A stretch of DNA of 57,507 nucleotides. It comes from Faecalibacterium sp. CAG:74 (GTDB lineage: Bacteria > Bacillota > Clostridia > Christensenellales > Aristaeellaceae). Position numbers and translations under genes: made by a program. The stretch covers positions 33,713 through 91,219 of the forward strand of contig FR899901.1 of NCBI GenBank assembly GCA_000437595.1, in the 5' to 3' direction. Positions within the stretch are counted from its first letter, which is position 1. Each line of letters opens with the position of its first letter. Shown here one piece after another: positions 1 through 8,060 of the stretch. The notes below the pieces were generated by a model. The model did not search any database. It was given only the letters and a program-made list of their open reading frames with translations, and had not been told where the DNA came from.

Positions 1-233
1 CGGCGGGTTCGTCCGTCCGGCATGGAAACGCGCATCTGCGGGCCGAGAATGGCGTATAAATCGCGGAACAAGCCATCGCGAAGCGCTTCGCACAAGGCGG
101 AAAGGTCGTCGCCCACGCGGTAGTGCCGCAGCCGTTCTGCCGCATGTGTTCCGGCCCCGGAATGCGCCAGCGCTGTCCCGATTCGCATCGCCAGCACCTG
201 CTGCACCCGGTCAAGCGGAATTGCAATCGCCAT
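1..233 (-). CDS. Hypothetical protein, truncated by the window edge
   Basis: An open frame starts at 233 (ATG) and runs leftward off the window without a stop, giving about 77 residues. It begins MAIAIPLDRVQQVLAMR. A strong Shine-Dalgarno site (AAAGGAGG, 7 nt from the ATG) supports the start. It is divergent from dnaA. It does not look like RnpA, RpmH or another usual dnaA neighbour, and I cannot name it. The rest of the gene lies outside the window. Confidence 0.6.
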   Translation of the reverse strand, partial: MAIAIPLDRVQQVLAMRIGTALAHSGAGTHAAERLRHYRVGDDLSALCEALRDGLFRDLYAILGPQMRVSMPDGRTR

Positions 234-289
234 AGCCTGTCCTCCTTTGGGGGAGATGCAGAATCCCCGCCCTTTTCATTTCGACATCC

Positions 290-535
290 AAAGGCAAAAT
301 CCCTTGTTTCCAAACTTTTTTTGCACTTTTTTTCGGGCGGTAATTCCCAGAAAAATATGCAGGATTCAGCATAAAATACGCCGCCGCATGAAATTATCCA
401 CAGGAACTTGTGGAGAACATAGCTTCTTTCCACAAGATTTTGTTCCGCCGGGCTGCAAAACGGCATGGGTCATGCACAAAAATGACGGAATCGGAATGCT
501 TGCGATTTTGGCGAACCTGTGGTATGATACAAAAG
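290..535 (+). promoter_or_regulatory. Putative oriC/DnaA-box region and dnaA promoter
   Basis: A perfect DnaA box TTATCCACA lies at 394-402, followed by box-like sites at 410-418 (opposite strand, TTCTCCACA) and 427-435 (TTTCCACAA). A candidate sigma-A promoter for dnaA is TTGCGA at 500-505 and TATGAT at 523-528 with a 17-nt spacer. The 5' side (290-370) has T-rich tracts that could serve as an unwinding element. That this is the functional origin is an inference from its position upstream of dnaA; autoregulation by DnaA is also possible. Confidence 0.55.
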
Positions 536-681
536 GATGCGAATGGACATGAATGCAAAAGCATCACAGGCTCACGGCCGCAGGTCGGTCGTGCGCCTTT
601 TTCGCCCCCTTGCGTCCCCAACGCGGACAAAAAAGCCGGTCGGACAATGCGTCCGCGCAAAGAATACGGAGGAATCCCCTG

Positions 682-2025
682 ATGGACATGGAAGAGCTGT
701 GGTCAAAGACACGCGAGGTGCTTCGCGCGGAAGTCAACGCCGTAGTGTACAATTCTCTGCTGGGCAGCAACAACCTCGTTCCGGCGCTGCTTGACGGCGA
801 TACGCTTGTGCTTCGCGTGGTGATGGACAATCTGAAGCTGCTGATTACCAACCAGTGGTATTCGACGATTGTCCGTGCGCTCAGCCAAGTGGCGGGCCAT
901 CAGATGGATGTGGAAATCCTGACGCAGGAGGAAATCGAGGCGCGTCCGCAGCTGAAGCAGAAGGCGGTGGAGGAGCAGGAGACGGTGCTGGAAAGCTCGG
1001 TCGCCCTGAACCCGAAGTACACCTTCGAGACGTTCGTCGTCGGCAGCGGCAACCGTTTTGCCCATGCCGCCGCGCTGTCCGTCGCCACTGACCCGGCTCA
1101 TTCCTACAACCCGCTGTTTATCTACGGCGGTGTAGGCCTTGGCAAAACGCACCTCATGCACGCCGTCGGCAACTTCATCCGCGAGCATGACCCCAGCAAA
1201 CGCATCCTCTATATCCCCGGTGAAACCTTCACCAACGAGTTGATTTCCGCTATCCAGCAGGGGCGGAATATTCAGTTCCGCAACCGCTTCCGCAGCGTTG
1301 ATGTGCTGATGGTGGACGATATTCAGTTCATCGCCGGCAAAGAATCCACACAGGAAGAATTCTTCCACACCTTCAACACCCTGCATACCGCCGGAAAGCA
1401 GATTATCCTCACATCCGACCGTCCGCCGCAGGAAATTGCCCGCCTTGAGGATCGCCTGAAGAGCCGCTTTGCGTGGGGGCTGACCTGCGATATCAAGAAA
1501 CCGGACGTGGAAACACGAATCGCCATCCTGCGCGAAAAGGCACGGCAGGAAAACATCACGATGGATGAGGACGTGTACGAGGCCATTGCGACGCGCGTCG
1601 AATCCAACATCCGTGAACTGGAAGGCAGCCTGACCCGCCTTGTCGCCTATGCGCAGCTGACGAATCGCCCGATTACCGTGCAGCTGTGCGAAGAAGCGCT
1701 GCACGACATTTTCGCCAAGAAGGTGCGCAAGGAAGTGACGGCGCAGGTTATCATGCAGGCGGTGGCGAACTACTACTCCATCACGGTGGATGACCTGATT
1801 CGCCCCACGCGCCGCCGCGAAATTGCCGTTCCGCGCCAGATCGCAATGTACATCACGCGCGACCTGACGAACCTCTCCCTGCCGCAGATTGGGCAGGTGT
1901 TCGGCAACCGCGACCACACGACGGTGCTGCATGGCTGCAACCAGATTGCCAACGCCATCAAGAACGACCCGTCGATGGCGAGCGTGGTGAATGATTTGAA
2001 GGAAATCATTGTGGACAACAAGTGA
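682..2025 (+). CDS. dnaA: Chromosomal replication initiator DnaA
   Basis: The 447-residue protein binds DnaA boxes at oriC and opens the duplex as an ATP-bound filament. It has the N-terminal domain I, an AAA+ module with Walker A GGVGLGKT and a Walker B/sensor stretch VDVLMVDDIQF, and a C-terminal domain IV ending in the box-recognition helix with NRDHTTVLHGC. The start at 682 is chosen because MDMEELW follows GGAGG (668-672); the open frame continues 43 codons upstream, but those codons have no family counterpart. dnaN, recF and gyrB do not follow it here; a terminator and then a convergent xylanase do. Identification is certain. Confidence 0.98.
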   Translation: MDMEELWSKTREVLRAEVNAVVYNSLLGSNNLVPALLDGDTLVLRVVMDNLKLLITNQWYSTIVRALSQVAGHQMDVEILTQEEIEARPQLKQKAVEEQETVLESSVALNPKYTFETFVVGSGNRFAHAAALSVATDPAHSYNPLFIYGGVGLGKTHLMHAVGNFIREHDPSKRILYIPGETFTNELISAIQQGRNIQFRNRFRSVDVLMVDDIQFIAGKESTQEEFFHTFNTLHTAGKQIILTSDRPPQEIARLEDRLKSRFAWGLTCDIKKPDVETRIAILREKARQENITMDEDVYEAIATRVESNIRELEGSLTRLVAYAQLTNRPITVQLCEEALHDIFAKKVRKEVTAQVIMQAVANYYSITVDDLIRPTRRREIAVPRQIAMYITRDLTNLSLPQIGQVFGNRDHTTVLHGCNQIANAIKNDPSMASVVNDLKEIIVDNK

Positions 2026-2042
2026 TTGCATCAATATGTATA

Positions 2043-2086
2043 TTCCCCCTCACACTGTGTTAATACAGACGAGGGGGAATTTTTTA
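2043..2086 (+). terminator. Rho-independent terminator of dnaA
   Basis: Stem TTCCCCCTC (2043-2051) pairs with GAGGGGGAA (2071-2079) and is followed by seven T residues. It lies 18 nt after the dnaA stop codon, so dnaA is probably monocistronic. Confidence 0.9.
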
Positions 2087-2145
2087 TGCGGCTTGATTTG
2101 CGTCGGAAGTTTACACCGGAGCATCTAATACGAACCGTAGGTTCG

Positions 2146-2273
2146 CTGGATAAACACGCGGGTACTGTATGAAAGTGTCACCAACTGAATCGCGCGGAAG
2201 GGTCAAGGGAGGAACTCCCTTGCGGAGTCCAGAGGCAGAGCCTCTGGTGGGGTCAAGGGGCAAAGCCCCTTGG
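2146..2273 (+). repeat. Dispersed GC-rich repeat, family D, copy 1
   Basis: This block begins GGATAAACACGCGG and contains nested short hairpins such as AGGGAGGAACTCCCT, AGAGGCAGAGCCTCT and AAGGGGCAAAGCCCCTT. Related copies lie at 24545-24652 (minus) and 44320-44497 (plus), and a fragment lies near 12677. It ends at the stop codon of the convergent xylanase. The function is unknown. Confidence 0.8.
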
Positions 2274-2274
2274 G

Positions 2275-3477
2275 TCACTCCTTCAACATCTCTTCAATCT
2301 GCCAGAAAACATCTTTCGGGATTCCCTTCTCGTTCAGCAGCCCGCTGTGCGTGCCGTTCATCTTGTAGGTGTAGGAAGTCGGCTGGTCGTTCGGGAAATC
2401 GAACATGCCCCAGACGGATACGCCCGTCAGCGGCTGCGTGCCGCCGCGGTTCACGGCGCAGAGGACCTTGAAGAGACGAACGTAGAAATCCGCGTGCTCT
2501 TCGACTTTCGCCGCGTCAAAGTTGCGCACTGCCATTTCCGTCAGCTGCACTTCCAGCCCTTCCGCCGCATAAGTCTTGATGGCGGTGCTGATGAGCGCAA
2601 GGTCATTCACATTCATGCAGCCCGCCTGCGTGCCGTAGCCGCCGATGTACCCCTGCATCCCAACGCCGTCGCAGAGCTTGCGCGGGTTCCCGTCCGCATC
2701 CACTGCGAAGCTGTTGATGCTCCGTGTCAGGGCGATAATGGCATCCCGTTTTTCGGCGTAGAACGTGTTGTAGTCGTTGTAGAACAGGCGGATGTCCGCC
2801 CCCAGCGCATCCACCGTGTTGCGCGCGTAGAGAAATGCATATTCCACATAGTCGCTGCCGATGGTGTCATAGAACACGTTGCTCACGCCGCTGCGGGTGG
2901 TGCGGATGTGCCGCGGGTCGGTCGGATCGAACTCGCTGCCTTCGCCGACGGCTTCATTCACCACGTCCCAGCAGTACACCACGCTGGGAAATTTCTCTTC
3001 AAAGTGGGTGATGACCTGCGTGATGTAGCTCTCCAGACGCTGGAGCATCACCTCCCGGCTGACAAGCGGCTTGCCTGCGTCGTACTGCTCGTGGAAAAAC
3101 CAAGGGGTCATATAGGCATCCCACACCAGCACATGCCCGCGCACGCCGAGACCGTTCTCCTGCGCCCAAGCGACCATCTTGTCTGCCGCGCTAAAATTCA
3201 TGCGCGGCATCCCGTCGCTGCTGGCGCGGCTTTTGCTCTGGTCAAGCAGAGAGTACGCCTTCATCTCGTTCGTCGCCGTGATGCTGTTGCAGTGCGTTTT
3301 CAGGAAGTTCAGGTAGTTCGCGTCCCATAGCTGCATGTAGGACAGCGCGCCGCCGAAGCGGAAGCCATGCGCCATCGTCAGCTCATGCATCGGGGTCACG
3401 GGTTCGGCTTCCTCCTCAGCCAGTGCCGCGCACGGCACAAGCATGAGCATCAGCAGGATGGACAGCATTCGTTTCAT
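2275..3477 (-). CDS. Secreted GH10 endo-beta-1,4-xylanase
   Basis: The 400-residue protein has a signal peptide (MKRMLSILLMLMLVPCAALA), so the enzyme is exported. The rest is a glycoside hydrolase family 10 TIM barrel: the acid/base Glu is in WDVVNEAV and the nucleophile Glu is in QLTEMAV, with the usual GHVLVWD segment upstream. GH10 enzymes cleave beta-1,4-xylan internally. No carbohydrate-binding module, dockerin or sortase signal is present, and no xylan-uptake genes lie nearby, so it works alone or with distant loci. The gene is monocistronic. Confidence 0.93.
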   Translation of the reverse strand: MKRMLSILLMLMLVPCAALAEEEAEPVTPMHELTMAHGFRFGGALSYMQLWDANYLNFLKTHCNSITATNEMKAYSLLDQSKSRASSDGMPRMNFSAADKMVAWAQENGLGVRGHVLVWDAYMTPWFFHEQYDAGKPLVSREVMLQRLESYITQVITHFEEKFPSVVYCWDVVNEAVGEGSEFDPTDPRHIRTTRSGVSNVFYDTIGSDYVEYAFLYARNTVDALGADIRLFYNDYNTFYAEKRDAIIALTRSINSFAVDADGNPRKLCDGVGMQGYIGGYGTQAGCMNVNDLALISTAIKTYAAEGLEVQLTEMAVRNFDAAKVEEHADFYVRLFKVLCAVNRGGTQPLTGVSVWGMFDFPNDQPTSYTYKMNGTHSGLLNEKGIPKDVFWQIEEMLKE

Positions 3478-3495
3478 GGGGATTCTCCTCCTTTT

Positions 3496-3654
3496 ATACT
3501 ATTTCCAGATTCACCTGCACCATCTGCTTGCGCCTTTTCCCTTCTGGCGTCCGTTCATTCCACTTAGCGTAGCGCTGCTACGCTGTTTCATTCACGTTAG
3601 CCAGAATGAAAAATTCGCGGCGCATCTTGGCGCATTTTCATCTGGAAATAGTAT
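3496..3654. repeat. MITE-like palindromic repeat, family A, copy 1
   Basis: This 159-bp element has perfect terminal inverted repeats ATACTATTTCCAGAT / ATCTGGAAATAGTAT and folds into one long imperfect hairpin around GCGTAGCGCTGCTACGC. It has no coding capacity. A near-identical copy lies at 5460-5620. Truncated or internally deleted relatives lie at 5622-5661, 7011-7065, 21946-21989 and 37925-37983. Confidence 0.85.
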
Positions 3655-3795
3655 TATGCGGCAGATATACCGCTTTTTCTGCTGGTAAGATTCGCCACGC
3701 AGATGGAAATCTCCTGCTGATTTGTCCGTTTTTCTGCCATATTCACCATGTGCAAATTTTTATCGCGAAATCAGTATATTTATTCATAAAATCGC

Positions 3796-3824
3796 TTGAC
3801 AAGCTAATAAATATGCAGTATAAT
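3796..3824 (+). promoter_or_regulatory. Sigma-A-type promoter of the C69 peptidase gene
   Basis: TTGACA at 3796-3801 and TATAAT at 3819-3824 are separated by 17 nt, both consensus. The start codon is 37 nt downstream. Confidence 0.88.
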
Positions 3825-3860
3825 GCCTTCCGTCAAACACAAGGAAGGATGGTGGCAATC

Positions 3861-5399
3861 ATGGCTCACCTGAATGCAAAGAAACTTTTCCCGCTTTTCT
3901 TGGCGCTGGCACTCTGCTTGACGTCGGTCAATGCGCTTGCCTGCACCGCTGTTTATGTTGGTTCTGACCTCACCGCGGACGGCACGACGATGTTCGCCCG
4001 CTCGGAGGATATTTCCAACAGCTACAACAAGCTGTTCTACGCGATTCCCGCTGGCGTCCATACTGCCGGCGAGGTGTACAACGGCTGCTACGGCTTCACC
4101 TACACCTTTACCAAGGACAGCTACGCCTACACGGCGTTCCGCGATGATAACGGCGCGGCGAAGGATGGCGTCTGCCCGGACTGCGGTCAGACCCATGCGC
4201 ATACGCCCTATGAGGCAGGCGGAACGAACAGCATGGGCGTAAGCGTGAGCGCGACCGAAACCATCGGCTGCTCCGATGCGATGTATGAAGTTGATCCGTA
4301 CACGGACGAGGGCATTGAAGAGGCCGAAATCACGACCGTACTGCTGAGCGAATCCGCGACGGCGAAGGAAGCAGTCGAACTGCTGCTGAGCATTTACGAT
4401 TCTGTCGGCGCGGCGGGCGGCTCCGGCATCTTCATTGCGGACGACAAGGAAGTGTGGTACGTCGAAAACGCTTCCGGTACGCAGTATGTTGCCGTCAAGC
4501 TGACCTCGACGATGGCGTTTTCACAGCCGAACATGTCGGTGATTGGTCTGATTGACCTCGATGATACCGAGAACGTGATGGCCTCTGCGAACCTGATTGC
4601 CGTGGCGGAACAGGCTGGCTCTTATGTCGGCGACAAGGAAGCCAACACCATCGACTATGCCGCTTCCTACAACGCGGATCAGGGTGTCGGCTCCCGTATG
4701 GTGAACGCGCTGAAGTACTTCAACGCCGCAACCGCCAAGGAAGAACCTGATTATGCGGATTTCGCCATTTCCAACGTCGCGGCGGATGGCAGCATTGTGC
4801 CGATGTATACCAATATCACGCTTGACCATGCATGGAGCGTCGCGGATGTTGTCGGCTACTATCACATTGCGGGCATCGGCTCGACGCGCAACCTTGAAAC
4901 GCACATCTTCCAGGTCGCCAAGGAAGACAGCATCACCGACACCGTGGAATGGGTCGCGATGGACGACGCGGCGCTGAGCGTCTTCGTGCCGTATTACCCG
5001 ATGCTGACCACGGATACCTACGCTGGCTATCAGCTCAGCACCGCAGCGGCAGATTTTGTGGAAGCGCAGCCGGAAAGCGGCGTGTACTACGCAACGACGA
5101 AGAACAAGCGGAACGAGAACGGCGAGCGTGTGAAGGTGGAAGGCTTCTGCGTCCTGCCGGAGAACTGGGCGGATTCCGTCTACTGGACGATGGACGCGCT
5201 GTCCAACCTCTACGAGTACGGCACGCTGACGGACGAAGAAAAGGCGCAGGTTGAAACGACGCTGGCGGATTTGCAGGCTGAATGCTACGAAGTCTACAAT
5301 CAGCTAAAGGCTGACCCCGACAACGCCACCGCGATCAGCGCCGCTGCCGCGCAGAAGGTTCACGAAGCCTGCGTCGCGCTGGTGAACAGTGTGAAGTAA
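3861..5399 (+). CDS. Secreted C69-family (PepD-like) dipeptidase
   Basis: The protein is 512 residues from the ATG at 3861. A signal peptide ends LTSVNALA, and the next residue is Cys in CTAVYVGSDLTADGTTMFARSED. That Cys is the expected N-terminal nucleophile of family C69 enzymes, so signal cleavage would both export and activate the protein. The body continues as an Ntn-hydrolase fold (GTNSMGVSVSATETI; EVWYVENASGTQYVAVK). The frame is open upstream to 3606, but that part overlaps the family A repeat and the promoter. Family members cleave dipeptides or small amides; the actual substrate is unknown. Confidence 0.88.
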   Translation: MAHLNAKKLFPLFLALALCLTSVNALACTAVYVGSDLTADGTTMFARSEDISNSYNKLFYAIPAGVHTAGEVYNGCYGFTYTFTKDSYAYTAFRDDNGAAKDGVCPDCGQTHAHTPYEAGGTNSMGVSVSATETIGCSDAMYEVDPYTDEGIEEAEITTVLLSESATAKEAVELLLSIYDSVGAAGGSGIFIADDKEVWYVENASGTQYVAVKLTSTMAFSQPNMSVIGLIDLDDTENVMASANLIAVAEQAGSYVGDKEANTIDYAASYNADQGVGSRMVNALKYFNAATAKEEPDYADFAISNVAADGSIVPMYTNITLDHAWSVADVVGYYHIAGIGSTRNLETHIFQVAKEDSITDTVEWVAMDDAALSVFVPYYPMLTTDTYAGYQLSTAAADFVEAQPESGVYYATTKNKRNENGERVKVEGFCVLPENWADSVYWTMDALSNLYEYGTLTDEEKAQVETTLADLQAECYEVYNQLKADPDNATAISAAAAQKVHEACVALVNSVK

Positions 5400-5406
5400 T
5401 ACAAGA

Positions 5407-5440
5407 GGAAGTTCGTTCAATGTGGGCGGACTTCCTTTTT
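5407..5440 (+). terminator. Rho-independent terminator of the C69 gene
   Basis: GGAAGTTCG (5407-5415) pairs with CGGACTTCC (5427-5435) and is followed by TTTTT. It begins 7 nt after the stop codon. Confidence 0.85.
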
Positions 5441-5459
5441 GCGTGGAAGGGGGGAGGTA

Positions 5460-5661
5460 ATACTATTTCCAGATTCAACTGCACCATCTGCTTGCGCCTT
5501 TTCCTTTCTGGCGTCCGCTCATTCCACTTAGCGTAGCGCTGCTACGCTGCGTTTCATTCACGTTAGCCAGAATGAAAAATTCGCGGCGCATCTTGGCGCA
5601 TTCTTATCTGGAAATAGTATAACGCGGCGCATCTTGGTGCATTTTTATCTGGAAATAGTAT
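5460..5661. repeat. MITE-like repeat family A, copy 2 plus a partial terminal copy
   Basis: Positions 5460-5620 repeat copy 1 (3496-3654) almost base for base, with the same inverted ends. Positions 5622-5661 duplicate only the right end (from CGCGGCGCATCTTGG to GGAAATAGTAT), consistent with a partial tandem duplication. Confidence 0.85.
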
Positions 5662-5747
5662 AAGGATGTCGCGCGTCCCCAAACCTTCCCCTCTGGGAAA
5701 GGTGCCGTAGGCGGATGAGGTCGGTTCTGCAACAATATCCAAAAAAA

Positions 5748-5855
5748 CATGGGGGTGTGCAATGCGAAGGGGTCAAGGGGGCGACCGCAGACTTCGTCTG
5801 TTTTCATTGCCCTCTTGTCGCATCCGCAGAGGCGAAACCTTCTGCAACGATAAAA
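5748..5855 (+). repeat. Dispersed repeat, family E, copy 1
   Basis: The block runs from CATGGGGGTGTGC to CTGCAACGATAAAAA and includes the hairpin-like GGCGACCGCAGAC and GCAGAGGCGAAACC parts. A second copy lies in the opposite orientation at 40088-40175. No gene is visible between 5661 and 5911. Confidence 0.65.
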
Positions 5856-5886
5856 ATCAAGCAGCGTGAACGCAAAATCTTCCCTC

Positions 5887-5916
5887 TTGCTTTCCGTAAA
5901 CGCCCTATGGTATAAT
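5887..5916 (+). promoter_or_regulatory. Promoter of rsmA
   Basis: TTGCTT (5887-5892) and TATAAT (5911-5916) are spaced by 18 nt, 34 nt upstream of the rsmA start. Confidence 0.75.
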
Positions 5917-5950
5917 GTCAGCGGATTTATCCATCCGGAAGGAGCATCGC

Positions 5951-6799
5951 ATGAGCAAGACCAAGGAACGCATTCACGACAGCAATCTCCGCTACAAGCA
6001 GGGCTTGGGGCAGAACTTTATTTATGACGAGGATCTTCTCGCCGCGCTGGTGGCATCCAGCGAAATCACCAAGGACGATGATGTGCTGGAAATCGGCCCC
6101 GGCGCGGGCAGTATGACCAAATACCTCTGTGATGCGGCACACCATGTCCTCTCCATCGAGCTGGATGAACGCCTGATTCCGCTGCTGACGGCGTTCCTCG
6201 CTGAACGCGATAATTTCACCCTCGTGCAGGGCGACGTGATGACGCTCAACCTCGCCGACATGACGAAAGACCTGCGCAAGCCGCTCTCTGTCGTCGCGAA
6301 TATCCCATATTATATTACCACCCCGCTCCTGACCATGCTGCTTGCCAGCCCGATTCCGATTCGGCGGATGGCGCTGATGGTGCAGAAGGAAGTGGCGGAC
6401 AAGGTGCTGGCGCAGCCCGGCGACGATGGCTGGGGGATGCTCAGCGTTCGCAGCCAGTTCTACTGCGACCCGTATCTGGCCATGGATGTACCGGCAAAGT
6501 GCTTTACGCCCGTGCCGAAGGTGGACAGCGCGTTCATCGTCCTGCCGTGGCGGGAAACGCCGGCGGTACAGGTGCAGGATGAAGCTGACTTCTTCCGCGT
6601 GGCGCAGGCAGCGTTCGCACTTCGCCGCAAGACGATGACGAACGGTCTGTGCGCCGCGTTCCACATGGAGCGCGCCGACGCTGCCTCGCTGATGCAGACT
6701 GCCGGGCTGGATGAGCGAATCCGCGGCGAAAAGCTGACGCTGGCGGAATTTGCGCGGCTGGCGGATGCGTTTACGGCGTGGAAGGCGAAACAGGCGTAA
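5951..6799 (+). CDS. rsmA: 16S rRNA dimethyladenosine transferase RsmA/KsgA
   Basis: The 282-residue SAM-dependent enzyme dimethylates the two adjacent adenines in the loop of helix 45 of 16S rRNA late in 30S assembly. Visible motifs are the GQNFIYD entry, the SAM-binding EIGPGAGSMTKYL, the acidic SIELDERL and the catalytic VANIPYYITTPLL (NIPY form of the NLPY signature). The start at 5951 has AAGGAG 6 nt upstream. The gene has its own promoter and is not joined to rnmV here. Confidence 0.97.
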   Translation: MSKTKERIHDSNLRYKQGLGQNFIYDEDLLAALVASSEITKDDDVLEIGPGAGSMTKYLCDAAHHVLSIELDERLIPLLTAFLAERDNFTLVQGDVMTLNLADMTKDLRKPLSVVANIPYYITTPLLTMLLASPIPIRRMALMVQKEVADKVLAQPGDDGWGMLSVRSQFYCDPYLAMDVPAKCFTPVPKVDSAFIVLPWRETPAVQVQDEADFFRVAQAAFALRRKTMTNGLCAAFHMERADAASLMQTAGLDERIRGEKLTLAEFARLADAFTAWKAKQA

Positions 6800-6839
6800 C
6801 CTGCTGTTGTAATTTCGAATCATTCGTGGCATACTGCAA

Positions 6840-7007
6840 TTAAGGTAACACCGCACAAATGAGGTGGTCGGCTGGGGAATGGATTTTTCGTCAGATGCAA
6901 ATGCAAATTTCGAAGGTTTACTGGAGGTAAATCGAGGAATTTGCATGCCGCAGATGGCGGAAAAGATATCGCCAGACGCGCCGCCGAATTGTGCGGTGGT
7001 GCCTTAA
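6840..7007. repeat. MITE-like repeat, family C
   Basis: This non-coding element of about 168 bp starts TTAAGGTAACACCGCACAA and ends TTGTGCGGTGGTGCCTTAA, which form 19-bp terminal inverted repeats with three mismatches. It has no ORF with a ribosome site. A half copy of family A abuts it at 7011-7065. Only one family C copy is in this window. Confidence 0.7.
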
Positions 7008-7010
7008 ATA

Positions 7011-7065
7011 ATACTATTTTCTGCATTCACCTACGCCATCTGCCTGCGCCTTTTCCGCTCCTCCC
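7011..7065. repeat. Family A repeat, left half only
   Basis: ATACTATTTTCTGCATTCACC and the following CGCCATCTGCCTGCGCCTTTTCC match the left arm of family A. The right arm is missing. The cupin ribosome site (GGAGG) follows closely. Confidence 0.65.
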
Positions 7066-7089
7066 AACGAACATTATTGGAGGGAAAAC

Positions 7090-7434
7090 ATGTATATCAG
7101 CAATATCGACCATCAAAAGGTGCAGGCACTGACGGCGCTTGTGAACGTCATGCCGGGGCAGATTGTCTCCCGTACGCTTGCGCAGAACAAGGCGGTCAGC
7201 ATCACCCTGTTCGCGTTCGACAAGGGCACCGAAATCAGCACCCACGAATCCACCGGTGACGCCATGGTGCAGGTGCTGGAAGCCACAGGCTGCTTCACCG
7301 TGGATGGCAAGGAATACATTGTGCATCCGGGTGAAGTGCTGGTGATGCCCGCGAACGTGCCGCACGCCGTGTCCGCGCCCGAAGCGTTCAAATGGGTGCT
7401 GACAGTCGTTTTCCCGGAAGGATTCAAGAAGTAA
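7090..7434 (+). CDS. Small cupin-domain protein
   Basis: This 114-residue single-domain cupin has the conserved beta-barrel pattern: first motif around ISTHESTGDAMVQVLEATG and second motif HPGEVLVMPANVPHAVSAPEAF. Motif 1 keeps H and E and motif 2 keeps H, enough to ligate a metal. Such small cupins sense or isomerise small molecules, but the ligand cannot be inferred. The stop codon overlaps the next gene's start (TAATG), so the two are translationally coupled. Confidence 0.85.
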   Translation: MYISNIDHQKVQALTALVNVMPGQIVSRTLAQNKAVSITLFAFDKGTEISTHESTGDAMVQVLEATGCFTVDGKEYIVHPGEVLVMPANVPHAVSAPEAFKWVLTVVFPEGFKK

Positions 7435-7883
7435 TGGCGGATTTGCAGACACTTCGCCGGACGCTGCTGGGCAGTGTCATCGGCTTGGCGCGCACCTGCA
7501 CGACTCGTCCGCCGACGGAGACGACGCCCGGTCTGATTCTCGCTGGATTGCACCTCTCGGATGATGCTGTTTCCGCGACGCCGGAGCAGCTGATTGCCCT
7601 CAACGAGCGCATCCAGCAAAACAAGTTTGAGGTCAGCCCAAACTGCGCGACGTGCGCAAGCCCCTGCGGGAAGAACGCAGATTACGACCTGCGCCGCTTG
7701 GACGACGCGCCGGAGGATGTGCGGCAGGCGAAAATGCGTTTGATTGCATTGCTGCAGGTCTGCGGGCATCGCGGCAAGATGGCGGACTGCGTGATGGACG
7801 CGGTGTTCGCCCTTGCGGAGGACTGGGATGCGGCAGACTTCAAGGTGTATGAGGAACAATTAACGGAATTATTGACGGAGTGA
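7434..7883 (+). CDS. Conserved Cys-rich protein of unknown function
   Basis: The 149-residue protein starts at the ATG overlapping the cupin stop. It is mostly helical in appearance and has a CATCASPCGKNADYD motif (C-x2-C-x3-C) near residues 75-90 and further cysteines in QVCGHRGKMADC. This suggests an Fe-S or zinc site, loosely like the cysteine motif of hybrid-cluster proteins, although the protein is far too short to be one. Coupling to the cupin suggests a shared redox or metabolite-linked role; this is inference. Confidence 0.7.
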   Translation: MADLQTLRRTLLGSVIGLARTCTTRPPTETTPGLILAGLHLSDDAVSATPEQLIALNERIQQNKFEVSPNCATCASPCGKNADYDLRRLDDAPEDVRQAKMRLIALLQVCGHRGKMADCVMDAVFALAEDWDAADFKVYEEQLTELLTE

Positions 7884-7901
7884 GGGCACACCCATCTGAT
7901 A

Positions 7902-7943
7902 CGCAGCAGACAGTCATTTCCGCCTGTCTGCCGCGTTTTTTTC
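7902..7943 (+). terminator. Terminator after the cupin operon
   Basis: GCAGACAG and CTGTCTGC form a stem followed by CGCG and a run of seven T residues. Confidence 0.8.
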
Positions 7944-7987
7944 GTGTCCTTTCTCCAAAAACTATGACAATTTGATTGCAATTTGAC

Positions 7988-8016
7988 TTGATTTTTTTCA
8001 CAATTCAGGGTACAAT
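7988..8016 (+). promoter_or_regulatory. Promoter of the two-component operon
   Basis: TTGATT (7988-7993), a 17-nt spacer, and TACAAT (8011-8016) lie 45 nt upstream of the response regulator start. Confidence 0.65.
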
Positions 8017-8060
8017 AAACAAGCAGCCGTTCGCGGCAAATTATACTGAGGTGAACCATC

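Noticed and set aside
703..2034. Long minus-strand open frame opposite dnaA (443 codons)
   Set aside because: It is a shadow of the GC-rich dnaA frame, with His/Arg/Val-rich composition, no ribosome site and no family motifs.
3804..4202. Possible small gene opposite the C69 peptidase start
   Set aside because: It overlaps the promoter, ribosome site and signal peptide of a clear gene and lacks its own ribosome site.
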